From: RGIG4708 sp045633845
GTDB taxonomy: Bacteria; Bacillota; Clostridia; UMGS1810
Assembly: GCA_045633845.1 (NCBI GenBank)
Contig: JAZQZC010000045.1
Coordinates: forward strand, 1-49,713
Length of the DNA: 49,713 nt
Direction of reading: 5' to 3'
How positions within the stretch are numbered: position 1 is the stretch's first letter; each line of letters opens with the position of its first letter. A model generated the notes under the pieces. The model saw only the letters and a program-made list of their open reading frames with translations, was not told the origin of the DNA and searched no databases. Positions 24,021 to 32,399 of the stretch are shown one piece after another. The translations under genes were made by a program, and so were the position numbers.

Positions 24021-26519
24021 ATGGATAACAATAAAATCAGCGATTTTGAAAAACATCTGGAAACCCAGACCATAGTTGACATTGATATAGAAAAAAGAAT
24101 GAAAGAAGCTTTTATTGACTATGCAATGTCAGTTATTATAAGCCGTGCTCTTCCCGATGTAAGAGATGGCTTAAAGCCGGTACACCGAAGAATACTTTAC
24201 TCAATGTATGAAGAACATCTTACAGCAGACAAGCCTTTCTTTAAATCGGCTACCACAGTAGGTAATGTTATAGGTAGATATCATCCACATGGTGATGCTT
24301 CTGCGTATGATGCCCTCGTTAGAATGGCGCAGGACTTTTCACTCCGTTACCCTCTTATAGACGGTCACGGTAACTTTGGTTCGGTAGACGGAGACCCTCC
24401 GGCTGCTTACCGATACACCGAAGCAAGAATGAGCAAAATTTCAAACGAGCTGCTTAACGATATCGAAAAAAATACAGTAGATTTTATTCCTAACTTTGAC
24501 GAAAAACGAAAAGAGCCTACTGTACTTCCTGCAAGAGTACCCACACTTCTTATAAACGGATGCTCAGGTATTGCGGTAGGTATGGCTACAAATATTCCGC
24601 CGCACAATTTAAAAGAAGTTATAAACGGCGTTATTGCACAAATAGACAACCCTTACATAACTGTTGAAGAGCTTATGGAGCATATCAAAGGCCCTGACTT
24701 TCCAACAGGAGCAGTTATAATGGGCAAAAGCGGCATACGAAGCGCATATAACACAGGCCGCGGCAAGATTATAGTGAGAGCAAAAGCCGAAATTATTGAA
24801 GATAAAGACGACAGATATTATATCAATATCACCGAAATTCCTTATCAACTCAACAAGAGTGTGCTTGTAACATCTATTGCAGACCTTGTTAAGGACAAAA
24901 GAATAGAGGGTATTTCAAGTATAAAAGATTTGTCATCAGACAGAAACGGCTTGCAGATACGTATTGACATAAAAAGAGATGCAAATCCGCAAATTGTACT
25001 TAATCATTTGTACAAATATACAAGACTTCAGGACAGCTTTTCTATCAATATGCTTGCTATTGTAGACGGCAAACCAAAGGTAATGGGATTAAAGGATATA
25101 CTGGCAAACTTTATTTCATTCCAGGAGGATATTGTAAGACGCCGTACACAATTTGACCTTGACAAAGCACTTGCAAGGATGCACATATTGGAAGGCTTGC
25201 GTATCGCTATTGGCAATATTGACGAGGTTATTGAGATAATCCGTAATTCTTATGATGATGCTAAGGAAAGACTTATGCAGCGCTTTGGCTTTTCGGATAT
25301 TCAGGCACAGAGTGTACTTGATATGCGTCTTATTCAGCTGCAAAAGCTCAACGGCGAAAAAATTGAGGATGAATACAGCGAATTAAAATCAAAAACCGAA
25401 GAATATCAGGCTCTTCTTGCAGATGAAGAAAAGCTCCTTGGTCAGATTAAGCTGGAGCTTTCGGCAATTGCCGACAAATACGGCGACGACAGAAGAACAG
25501 GCATTGAGGCTGCAATTGACGATGTTGACTATGAGGACCTTATTGAAGAAGAGGATTGTGTTATTACAATGACACACTTTGGATATATTAAAAGAATTCC
25601 CGTTGCAACATACAAGAGTCAGCATAGAGGTGGCAGAGGTATTTCGGGTATGTCAACAAGAGAAGAGGACTTTGTTGAGGACCTTATTGTTGCATCATCA
25701 CACGACTACCTTGTATTCTTTACTTCAAAAGGTAAAATGTACAAAATAAAGGCATACAGAGTAGCCGAAACAAGCAGAACCGCAAAGGGAACTGCAATTG
25801 TAAATATTTTGCCTCTCGAAAATGACGAGCATGTAACAGCAATGATTCCTATCCGCGAATTTGAAGAGGGCAAATACCTTACAATGATTACAAAACGCGG
25901 CTTTGTTAAAAAGACAGCTCTCACCGACTATGATACCAACAGAAAAGGCGGTATTATTGCAATCGGGCTCCGTGAGGACGACGAGCTTATCAGTGTTAAT
26001 CTTACCGATGGCGACAAGCACATTATTATCGGTACAAAAAATGGTATGTGCATACGCTTTGCCGAAACGGATGTTCGCCCTATGGGCAGAACTGCAAGCG
26101 GTGTAACAGGCATCAAGCTCAAAGCAGACGATTATGTAATTGGTGCAAATGTAGGCGGTGAAAATTCTACACTTCTTACAATTACCGAAAATGGCTACGG
26201 CAAAAAGACACCTGTCTCGGAATTTAAGCTTCAGTTCAGAGCAGGTAAGGGTGTAACAGGCTACAAAATTACCGAAAAAACAGGTCTTATTGCAGGTATG
26301 AGCATTGTTACAAATGATGACGACGTTATTGTTATTACAACCGAAGGTGTTATTATACGTATGAGTGTTGCCGAAATAAGCGAATTTGGCAGAGTAACTC
26401 AGGGTGTAAGAGTTATGCGTCTTGACGACGGCGTTAAAATTAAGTCTATTGAACGTACTCAAAAAGAAGAGGAAGAAGAAGCAACCGAACAAGCTTTGGC
26501 AGAGGAAAAACAGGAATAA
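24021..26519 (+). CDS. gyrA: DNA gyrase subunit A
   Basis: Breakage-reunion subunit of gyrase, 832 residues. The winged-helix/tower part has SRALPDVRDGLKPVHRRILY, and the catalytic Tyr132 lies in YRYTEARM. The six-bladed C-terminal wrapping domain contains the GyrA box QHRGGRGI. The acidic tail (EEEEEATEQALAEEKQE) is typical. At the position equivalent to E. coli Ser83 this protein has Ala93 (HPHGDASAYDAL), while the Asp87 equivalent (Asp97) is kept; Ala here is known in some taxa with lower intrinsic quinolone susceptibility. No second topoisomerase (parC/parE) is in the window. Palindromic repeats follow the stop. Confidence 0.98.
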   Translation: MDNNKISDFEKHLETQTIVDIDIEKRMKEAFIDYAMSVIISRALPDVRDGLKPVHRRILYSMYEEHLTADKPFFKSATTVGNVIGRYHPHGDASAYDALVRMAQDFSLRYPLIDGHGNFGSVDGDPPAAYRYTEARMSKISNELLNDIEKNTVDFIPNFDEKRKEPTVLPARVPTLLINGCSGIAVGMATNIPPHNLKEVINGVIAQIDNPYITVEELMEHIKGPDFPTGAVIMGKSGIRSAYNTGRGKIIVRAKAEIIEDKDDRYYINITEIPYQLNKSVLVTSIADLVKDKRIEGISSIKDLSSDRNGLQIRIDIKRDANPQIVLNHLYKYTRLQDSFSINMLAIVDGKPKVMGLKDILANFISFQEDIVRRRTQFDLDKALARMHILEGLRIAIGNIDEVIEIIRNSYDDAKERLMQRFGFSDIQAQSVLDMRLIQLQKLNGEKIEDEYSELKSKTEEYQALLADEEKLLGQIKLELSAIADKYGDDRRTGIEAAIDDVDYEDLIEEEDCVITMTHFGYIKRIPVATYKSQHRGGRGISGMSTREEDFVEDLIVASSHDYLVFFTSKGKMYKIKAYRVAETSRTAKGTAIVNILPLENDEHVTAMIPIREFEEGKYLTMITKRGFVKKTALTDYDTNRKGGIIAIGLREDDELISVNLTDGDKHIIIGTKNGMCIRFAETDVRPMGRTASGVTGIKLKADDYVIGANVGGENSTLLTITENGYGKKTPVSEFKLQFRAGKGVTGYKITEKTGLIAGMSIVTNDDDVIVITTEGVIIRMSVAEISEFGRVTQGVRVMRLDDGVKIKSIERTQKEEEEEATEQALAEEKQE

Positions 26520-26537
26520 TTAATATATGTGACAAAA

Positions 26538-26589
26538 GGTGACAGAGGGGGGATGTTCCTTTGCAAAAGGTGCGTCCCCATCTGTCACC
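26538..26589. repeat. Palindromic repeat, family 1, copy A
   Basis: Outer arms GGTGACAGA/TCTGTCACC enclose GGGGATGTTCC, a CCTTTGCAAAAGG inner stem and GTGCGTCCCC. Just after gyrA; it may also act as the operon's 3' hairpin. Confidence 0.7.
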
Positions 26590-26606
26590 TATTATTTTTA
26601 TAATCT

Positions 26607-26665
26607 GTTCGCATGACAACGGGGAAATTCCTCGCAAGAGGTGTGTCCTCGTTTGTTGTGCGAAC
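26607..26665. repeat. Palindromic repeat, family 1, copy B (GTTCGC arms)
   Basis: Arms GTTCGCA and TGCGAAC; inner stem CCTC-GCAA-GAGG with a GNRA-type tetraloop. The core matches copy E at 39031-39084 in inverted orientation with one difference in about 30 bases. Confidence 0.7.
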
Positions 26666-26722
26666 ATCCCACTGTCACCTGTCGTCCCTTAAAAATGACG
26701 AACAATAATAAAAAGCCAACCT

Positions 26723-26772
26723 GTGACAGATGGGGGACGCACCTTTTGCAAAGGAACTTCCCCCACTGTCAC
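26723..26772. repeat. Palindromic repeat, family 1, copy C
   Basis: GTGACAG and CTGTCAC arms with the core GGGGGACGCACC, TTTTGCAAAGG and TTCCCCC, that is, copy A in inverted orientation. Copies A, B and C fill most of the 423-base gap between gyrA and feoA. Confidence 0.7.
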
Positions 26773-26839
26773 CCCGTTGTCATGCGAACTTTTCTTTTTG
26801 TCACACTAACTGTTTTTGTAAAAAAATTTAAAAATGGTA

Positions 26840-26868
26840 TTGACAAACCTGGTTAGTTGTGATAAACT
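26840..26868 (+). promoter_or_regulatory. Promoter of the feo operon
   Basis: Perfect TTGACA (26840-26845), 17 bases, then TAAACT (26863-26868). A GTTAGTTGTGA motif overlaps the spacer, so a repressor bound there would block RNA polymerase. Confidence 0.65.
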
Positions 26869-26876
26869 CAACTAGA

Positions 26877-26892
26877 GTTAGTTGTGACTAAT
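26877..26892. promoter_or_regulatory. Candidate feo operator (GTTAG-N6-CTAAT)
   Basis: GTTAGTTGTGACTAAT is an inverted repeat just after the -10. The same half-site occurs at 26852 within the promoter, and a full GTTAGTCAATTCTAAC lies at 27188-27203 between feoA and feoB. The pattern fits a metal-dependent repressor of the DtxR/IdeR type better than a classical Fur box, by form only. Confidence 0.5.
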
Positions 26893-26942
26893 CGAGATAT
26901 AAAGGTCATTTCTAACAAAAAATAAAAAATCAGGTGATACAT

Positions 26943-27158
26943 GTGAATTTAAAACAAGCTCTTGAAGGAAAAGAGTATGTCATCGAAAAAATTGATACAT
27001 ATGACGAAGAACTTGATGCTTTTCTGTTTTCTTTGGGATGTTACAGAGGTGAACCCATTACAGTTATTTCTCACATAAAAGGCGGCTGTATAGTTGCTAT
27101 AAAAGATGGCAGGTATAATATAGATAATCAGTTGGCTGCTGCAATTATTGTAAGATAA
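26943..27158 (+). CDS. feoA: FeoA family protein
   Basis: A 71-residue SH3-like cytoplasmic partner of the ferrous iron permease FeoB. It has the family's small beta-barrel layout: EYVIEKIDTYDEELDAFLFSLGC, then GEPITVISHIKGGCIVAIKDGRYNID and a final AAAIIV. I prefer the GTG at 26943 because AGGTGA lies 5 bases before it; an earlier GTG at 26934 would sit inside that ribosome binding site. It precedes feoB by 90 bases, with an operator-like repeat in between. Confidence 0.85.
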   Translation: MNLKQALEGKEYVIEKIDTYDEELDAFLFSLGCYRGEPITVISHIKGGCIVAIKDGRYNIDNQLAAAIIVR

Positions 27159-27187
27159 GAAGTCGGCTGATTACTTTTTGAATTTAA

Positions 27188-27203
27188 GTTAGTCAATTCT
27201 AAC
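27188..27203. promoter_or_regulatory. Second feo operator-like inverted repeat
   Basis: GTTAG-TCAATT-CTAAC, a perfect 5-bp dyad with 6-base spacing, between feoA and feoB. It may allow separate control of feoB. Confidence 0.5.
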
Positions 27204-27248
27204 CATTGTATATATTATTTTTCATTTTATATTTAAAGGAGGCAAAAA

Positions 27249-29273
27249 ATGAGAATTGCGTTAACTGGTAATCCAAACAGCGGAAAAACAACAATGTACA
27301 ACGCTCTTACCGGATGTAACGAAACAGTGGGTAACTGGTCGGGAGTTACGGTAGAAAAAAAAGAACATCCTATTAAAAAAAGCTTTTACAAAGGAAGCGA
27401 AGAACTTATTGCTGTCGACCTTCCGGGTGCATATTCAATGTCGCCCTTTACTTTTGAAGAAAGTATTACAAGCACTTATATAAAAAATGAAAATCCCGAT
27501 GTTATCATCAACATTGTGGATGCAACAAACTTAAGCCGAAGTCTGTTTTTTACCACACAGCTTTTGGAGCTTGATATTCCTGTTGTCATTGCATTAAACA
27601 AATGTGACATAAATGTAAAAGAAAAAACAATAATAGACATTGAATTGCTTTCGGCTTTTATGGAGTGCCCTGTTTTGGAAACTGTGTCAACATCATCAGA
27701 AGGTCTTAAAGAGTTGGTGCTTACGGCAGTTGAAAAAAAGGGAAAGCACCAAAAAGCTCCGTATAATGATAAAAATGTAAATACAAATGACAAAGAATGC
27801 GTGCGTCAGGCAGACAGGAAGCGATTTGCTTTTGTAAATAGCATAGTTTCATCTGTACAAGTAAAAAAACAACAATCCAACAAAATTAATTTAAATGATA
27901 AAATAGACAAAATTCTTACCAACAGATGGATTGGAATTCCTATTTTTGCTTTTGTTATGGGGCTTGTTTTTTTAATTTCGCAGCACCAAAAAGGTATTGG
28001 CGTATTTGTTGCAGATTACCTTGTAGGCTGGATAGAAAGTTTTCAGGCGTGGGTCTCGGAGCTTTTGTCTGATGCAAATCCTCTTATTAACGCACTTTTA
28101 GTTGATGGCATTATAGGCGGTGTTGGCGCTGTTGTAGGCTTTTTGCCTCTTGTTATGGTAATGTATTTTGTTATTGCACTTTTAGAAGATTGCGGATATA
28201 TGGCAAGGGTTTCGGTTATACTGGACCCCATATTTAAAAAAGTAGGGCTTTCAGGAAAATCAGTAATACCTTTTGTAATTTCAACCGGCTGTGCTGTCCC
28301 TGGTGTTATGGCGTGCCGCACAATCCGAAGCGAAAGAGAACGCAGGGCAACAGCTATGCTTGCACCCTTTATGCCATGCGGTGCAAAGCTTCCTGTGATA
28401 GCGCTTTTTGCAGGTGCATTTTTTAAACAAGCTTCGTGGATAGGAACGGCTATGTACTTTGCAGGAATTGTTATTATTTATGTTGCAGCTCTTCTTATTA
28501 ACAAAATAACGGGCTACAAGGCACAAAATTCATTCTTTATTATTGAACTTCCGCAGTACAAGGCACCGAGCCTTTTAAGAGCATTTAAATCAATGTGCTC
28601 ACGCGGCTGGGCATACATAGTAAAAGCTGCTACAATTATACTTCTTTGTAATACAGCAGTTCAGATTATGCAGAGCTTTGACTGGACTTTTACTGTTGCC
28701 GAAAGTGCTGACAAATCAATACTTGCATCAATTGCAAATCCCTTTGCGTATTTTCTTATACCTGTTATAGGAGTATTTTCGTGGCAGATGGCAGCAGCAG
28801 CTATTACAGGCTTTATTGCAAAAGAAAATGTTGTAGGTACACTTGCAGTTTGCTTTGTAGGCCTAGAAAATCTTATTGATACCGAAGAGCTTGCTCTTAT
28901 GGAGGGTGCAGGTGCGGAGGTTGCAACAGTATTTGCAATCACAAAGGTTGCAGCACTTAGCTACCTTATGTTCAACCTGTTTACACCTCCTTGCTTTGCG
29001 GCAATTGGTGCTATGAACGCTGAAATGAAGAGCGCAAAATGGTTGTGGGGAGGCATTGCCCTCCAGCTTGGCGTAGGCTACACAGTAGGTTACCTTGTAT
29101 ATCAGATTGGTACAATTATTACCACAGGCGCTGTTGGAGCAGGTTTTGTTCCAGGCCTTATTGCAGTAGCGGCTATGGCAGCAGTGGTTGTTTACCTTTG
29201 CTTAAATGCTGGCAAAAAGTTAAAAGCAGAATATGCATTAAGCGGCAAAAAGGCAGAAAAAGTTAATGCATAA
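27249..29273 (+). CDS. feoB: Ferrous iron transport protein B
   Basis: Fe2+ permease of 674 residues with an N-terminal G domain and a polytopic membrane part. The G motifs are G1 GNPNSGKTTMYNALTG, G3 DLPGAYSMSPF and G4 NKCD. After a helical linker (about 160-215) come about nine membrane segments with the two gate regions, including FVISTGCAVPGVMACRTI and MLAPFMPCGAKLPV, whose cysteines are in conserved places. The ATG follows AAAGGAGGCAAAAA. It works with feoA upstream and the small Cys-rich protein downstream under iron-type control. Confidence 0.97.
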   Translation: MRIALTGNPNSGKTTMYNALTGCNETVGNWSGVTVEKKEHPIKKSFYKGSEELIAVDLPGAYSMSPFTFEESITSTYIKNENPDVIINIVDATNLSRSLFFTTQLLELDIPVVIALNKCDINVKEKTIIDIELLSAFMECPVLETVSTSSEGLKELVLTAVEKKGKHQKAPYNDKNVNTNDKECVRQADRKRFAFVNSIVSSVQVKKQQSNKINLNDKIDKILTNRWIGIPIFAFVMGLVFLISQHQKGIGVFVADYLVGWIESFQAWVSELLSDANPLINALLVDGIIGGVGAVVGFLPLVMVMYFVIALLEDCGYMARVSVILDPIFKKVGLSGKSVIPFVISTGCAVPGVMACRTIRSERERRATAMLAPFMPCGAKLPVIALFAGAFFKQASWIGTAMYFAGIVIIYVAALLINKITGYKAQNSFFIIELPQYKAPSLLRAFKSMCSRGWAYIVKAATIILLCNTAVQIMQSFDWTFTVAESADKSILASIANPFAYFLIPVIGVFSWQMAAAAITGFIAKENVVGTLAVCFVGLENLIDTEELALMEGAGAEVATVFAITKVAALSYLMFNLFTPPCFAAIGAMNAEMKSAKWLWGGIALQLGVGYTVGYLVYQIGTIITTGAVGAGFVPGLIAVAAMAAVVVYLCLNAGKKLKAEYALSGKKAEKVNA

Positions 29274-29285
29274 GGAGATGTTCTT

Positions 29286-29435
29286 ATGGATAATGTAATT
29301 GCAATTGTAATAATTGCAGTAATAGTTGTTGCGGCAGCAGGCTATGTTTACAAAGCTAAAAAAAGCGGCAAAAAATGCATAGGCTGCCCTGAGAGCTGCA
29401 ATTGCGACAAAAATGGCGGATGCGGCAGTAAATAA
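29286..29435 (+). CDS. FeoB-associated Cys-rich membrane protein
   Basis: A 49-residue protein starting MDNVIAIVIIAVIVVAAAG, a single N-terminal membrane helix, followed by a short tail with five cysteines (CIGCPESCNC, GGCGSK). Such proteins sit after feoB in many Firmicutes and are thought to help FeoB handle iron. The ATG is 12 bases after the feoB stop with AAGGAGATG upstream. A strong terminator follows. Confidence 0.85.
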   Translation: MDNVIAIVIIAVIVVAAAGYVYKAKKSGKKCIGCPESCNCDKNGGCGSK

Positions 29436-29439
29436 AACA

Positions 29440-29478
29440 AAAAGCAAGAACCCAAATTTTTGGGTTCGTGCTTTTTTA
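29440..29478. terminator. Bidirectional terminator between feo and asnS
   Basis: AAGCAAGAACCCAAA pairs with TTTGGGTTCGTGCTT around a small loop, A-rich before and T-rich after. It serves the feo operon and, in reverse, the convergent asnS gene. Confidence 0.85.
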
Positions 29479-29513
29479 TTTATTCGTCCACAGGTTAACA
29501 ACAATCTAACCAG

Positions 29514-29542
29514 TGTCTGTGCGCTTACCACGCGTGCAGACA
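29514..29542. repeat. GC-rich hairpin in the asnS 3' region
   Basis: TGTCTG/CAGACA with inner GCGC/GCG pairs around TTACCA. It is not followed by a T-run; it may stabilise the asnS transcript end. Confidence 0.45.
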
Positions 29543-29579
29543 GGTTCTTTAAGAATTTTTAAAGCTTGCCCGCATATGC

Positions 29580-30971
29580 TTAAAAATCAGCATTACCAAC
29601 TGTTCGCGGGAACGGAATTACATCACGGATGTTTGAAATACCTGTAAGATACATAATTGCTCTTTCAAAGCCAAGGCCAAAGCCTGCGTGCTTGCAGCCG
29701 CCGTATTTGCGCAAATCAAGATACCAGCTGTAATCCTCCGCTTTCATACCAAGCTCTTCAATTCTGCTAACTAGTATATCGTATCTTTCTTCTCTCTGGC
29801 TGCCGCCGATAATTTCACCGATGCCCGGAACAAGAAGATCCATAGCTGCAACAGTTTTGCCGTCGTCGTTAAGACGCATATAAAACGCCTTTATTTCCTT
29901 TGGATAATCTGTAACAAACACAGGTTTTTTAAACACCTGCTCGGTAAGATATCTTTCGTGCTCTGTCTGAAGGTCTGTGCCCCATTTTACAGGATAATCA
30001 AAGTTTGCGTTGTTCTTTTCCAAAATTTCAATTGCTTCGGTATATGTGATGTGGCCAAAATCGGAATTTGCAACGTGTGTAAGGCGCTCTAAGAGGCCTT
30101 TGTCCACAAAGCTGTTGAAAAATGCAATTTCCTCCGGTGCATTTTCGAGCACGTAATTGATAATGTATTTAAGCATATCCTCTGCAAGACGCATATCGTC
30201 GCCAAGGTCTGCAAAAGAAATTTCAGGTTCAATCATCCAAAACTCTGCTGCGTGGCGGGTTGTGTTGGAATTTTCGGCACGGAAGGTAGGCCCGAAGGTG
30301 TACACGTTGCGGAAAGCAAGCGCGTATGTTTCGCAGTTTAACTGACCCGAAACTGTAAGGTTGGCCGCTTTTCCAAAAAAGTCCTGCTTAAAGTCAACAC
30401 TGCCGTCATCGTTTTTGGGAGGGTTGCTCATATCAAGAGTTGTTACCTGAAACATTTCGCCTGCACCCTCGCAGTCGGAGCACGTAATAAGTGGCGTGTG
30501 GGTGTAAACAAAGCCTCTTTCGTTAAAGAATTTGTGTATTGCGTATGCTGCAAGGCTACGCACGCGGAACACTGCCGAAAATGTGTTTGTACGCGGGCGA
30601 AGATGTGCAATTGTACGAAGGTATTCAAGAGAGTGTCTCTTTTTTTGAAGAGGATAGTCGGGAGTTGATTCGCCCTCAATTACAATTTGCTCTGCCTTGA
30701 TTTCAAAAGGCTGCTTTGCCTCAGGTGTGAGCACAAGTGTGCCTGTAACCTTTATTGCCGCACCTACGTTGAGTGCTGCAATCTCCTTGTAATTACAAAT
30801 TTTTTCGGCTTCAAAAACAACCTGAACATTTTTAAAAAATGTGCCGTCGTTAACTTCAATAAAGCCAAATGCGTTTGAGGCTCTGAGTGTTCTTATCCAG
30901 CCGGATATACTGATTTGCTTGTCGCCGTACTCATTTGCATCGGCAAAAAGCTGTTTAACTAAAATATCCAT
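29580..30971 (-). CDS. asnS: Asparaginyl-tRNA synthetase
   Basis: Class IIb synthetase of 463 residues. The N-terminal OB-fold (about 15-100) binds the anticodon: ISGWIRTLRASNAFGFIEVNDG. The catalytic domain has motif 1 near LRPRTNTFSAVFRVRS, motif 2 (TFRAENSNTTRHAAEFWMIEPEI) and motif 3 (GFGLGFERAIMYLTG, ending with the Arg that binds ATP). FRAENS with NTTRH is the AsnRS rather than the AspRS signature. It is monocistronic on the minus strand with GGAAGTGAAAAA before the ATG. No T-box fits in the short leader. Confidence 0.97.
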   Translation of the reverse strand: MDILVKQLFADANEYGDKQISISGWIRTLRASNAFGFIEVNDGTFFKNVQVVFEAEKICNYKEIAALNVGAAIKVTGTLVLTPEAKQPFEIKAEQIVIEGESTPDYPLQKKRHSLEYLRTIAHLRPRTNTFSAVFRVRSLAAYAIHKFFNERGFVYTHTPLITCSDCEGAGEMFQVTTLDMSNPPKNDDGSVDFKQDFFGKAANLTVSGQLNCETYALAFRNVYTFGPTFRAENSNTTRHAAEFWMIEPEISFADLGDDMRLAEDMLKYIINYVLENAPEEIAFFNSFVDKGLLERLTHVANSDFGHITYTEAIEILEKNNANFDYPVKWGTDLQTEHERYLTEQVFKKPVFVTDYPKEIKAFYMRLNDDGKTVAAMDLLVPGIGEIIGGSQREERYDILVSRIEELGMKAEDYSWYLDLRKYGGCKHAGFGLGFERAIMYLTGISNIRDVIPFPRTVGNADF

Positions 30972-31020
30972 TTTTTCACTTCCTTAATGTAGGTATTATA
31001 ATACACAAATATACATTCTA

Positions 31021-31048
31021 ATTATACTATATTTTTCAAAAATTACAA
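31021..31048 (-). promoter_or_regulatory. asnS promoter
   Basis: Minus-strand TTGTAA (plus 31043-31048), 16-base spacer, perfect TATAAT (31021-31026), about 50 bases before the asnS ATG. Confidence 0.5.
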
Positions 31049-31107
31049 TGTTTTTTTAAAAATTTGTTAATTTATCCACTTGTTTGCGTTAAAATAGCAA
31101 TAAATTG

Positions 31108-31136
31108 TTGATAACTTAATAATTTTGTGATAAAAT
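31108..31136 (+). promoter_or_regulatory. Promoter of the mltG operon
   Basis: TTGATA (31108-31113), 17-base spacer, TAAAAT (31131-31136), 35 bases before the mltG ATG. It is back to back with the asnS promoter. Confidence 0.55.
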
Positions 31137-31171
31137 TATGGTGATAAATTGTTGAAAGGCGAGTGATACAA

Positions 31172-32164
31172 ATGAAAAAAATACTGGCAGTTATAATTGT
31201 CATTGCAATAATCATTTTTGGTGCACCTGCCATAACAGAATATTTTGGTACAAGCTCTACCGCAGGAAATACCATTACGGTTACTGTTCCCGAGGGTGCA
31301 ACCATTACACAAATTGCAGATATTTTGCACGATGCGGGAGTTATAGACAACAAAATTGCATTCAGGCTTAAAGTAAAGCTTTCTAAATATGACAACAAGC
31401 TCAACTGGGGTACATATACCCTTGATGACGGAATGAGCCTTACCGATGTTGTAAAGCAGCTTGGCGAGGCAGGCAATCAGAACACAGTTGTACTTGTGGT
31501 GCCTGAGGGCTTTTCGGTTCAGAATATTGCAGAAAGGGTTGAAGCTATAGGCCTTTGCGGCAAAAAGGAGTTTTTATCTGCCTTGTCAGACAGCTACGAC
31601 TACGAATTTGTTAATTTAATTCCAAAGGGTAAGTACGATTACAGGCTGCAGGGATTTTTATTCCCCGACACATACAGCTTTGCAGCAGGCACGGATAGCC
31701 ATACCATTATTGATACAATGCTTGCAAACTTTGATGCAAAGTACAGGCAGTACGTTGGCGCATACGATGCTAAAATTTTTGAAACAATAACCAAAGCAGC
31801 CCTTATCGAAAAAGAGGCAAAGCTCGAAAGAGAGCGCCCCACAATTGCCGGCGTAATTGAAAACAGGCTCAGAAGGGATATGCCTTTGCAAATAGATGCA
31901 TCTATTGTGTATGCGGTAACAGACGGAATTTATGATGCAACAGGCGTAACCTATAACAACCTTGAGGTAAATTCGCCATACAATATTTATACAAACAGAG
32001 GACTTCCGCCGGGGCCTATATGCAACCCGGGAATTTCGGCAATAAAGGCGGCGGCAAATCCGGAGCAGCACAGCTTTTTGTATTATCACACAGACAATTC
32101 AAAAAGTGACGGAAGCCATATATTTACCGCCACTTACGAAGAACACTTAAGCACTATGAATTAG
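31172..32164 (+). CDS. mltG: Endolytic transglycosylase MltG
   Basis: Membrane-bound enzyme of 330 residues thought to cut nascent glycan strands and release them from synthesis. One N-terminal membrane helix (about residues 3-22) is followed by a LysM-like region (VPEGATITQIADILHDAGVI) and the YceG catalytic domain, with the active Glu in ALIEKEAKLERER, then IENRLRRDMPLQIDASIVYA, YNIYTNRGLPPGPICNPG and a final FTATYEEH. I take the ATG at 31172 over a GTG 9 bases earlier, because GAAAGGCGAG is correctly spaced for it. The next gene starts 10 bases later. Confidence 0.95.
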   Translation: MKKILAVIIVIAIIIFGAPAITEYFGTSSTAGNTITVTVPEGATITQIADILHDAGVIDNKIAFRLKVKLSKYDNKLNWGTYTLDDGMSLTDVVKQLGEAGNQNTVVLVVPEGFSVQNIAERVEAIGLCGKKEFLSALSDSYDYEFVNLIPKGKYDYRLQGFLFPDTYSFAAGTDSHTIIDTMLANFDAKYRQYVGAYDAKIFETITKAALIEKEAKLERERPTIAGVIENRLRRDMPLQIDASIVYAVTDGIYDATGVTYNNLEVNSPYNIYTNRGLPPGPICNPGISAIKAAANPEQHSFLYYHTDNSKSDGSHIFTATYEEHLSTMN

Positions 32165-32174
32165 GAGATTACTT

Positions 32175-32378
32175 ATGGAACAAAGCAAAATAGACAGAAT
32201 TAATGCCCTCGCAAGAAAGTCAAAGGCAGAGGGCTTAACGGAGGAGGAAAAGGCAGAGCAAAAGATTTTGCGCGAGGAGTACATTGCCTCGTTCCGCCAG
32301 TCGCTGACAGGAATACTTTCAAACACATATATACAAACTCCCGACGGAAAAAAGGTAAAAGTAGAAAAGAAAAAATAA
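32175..32378 (+). CDS. DUF896 family protein
   Basis: A 67-residue helical protein of the YnzC/DUF896 family: KIDRINALARKSKAEGLTEEEK, then ILREEYIASFRQSLTGILSNT and a basic tail. The family folds as a helical pair and its role is not established. It is packed between mltG and the glycosyltransferase fusion in one orientation, with AGGAGATTACTT before the ATG. Confidence 0.88.
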   Translation: MEQSKIDRINALARKSKAEGLTEEEKAEQKILREEYIASFRQSLTGILSNTYIQTPDGKKVKVEKKK

Positions 32379-32399
32379 AGGGAGCAAGGAGAATTTGTT

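Noticed and set aside
25725..26492. Open frame of 255 codons antisense to gyrA
   Set aside because: Fully inside gyrA, rich in F, C and N as expected from the complement; no independent signals.
29490..29510. GTTAA-N7-CTAAC as a further feo operator
   Set aside because: Spacing and half-site differ from the GTTAG-N6-CTAAC pattern, and it lies at the 3' end of two convergent genes.
30972..31160. T-box leader for asnS
   Set aside because: The gap is too short and shows no T-box motif (no AGGGUGGNACCGCG-like sequence).
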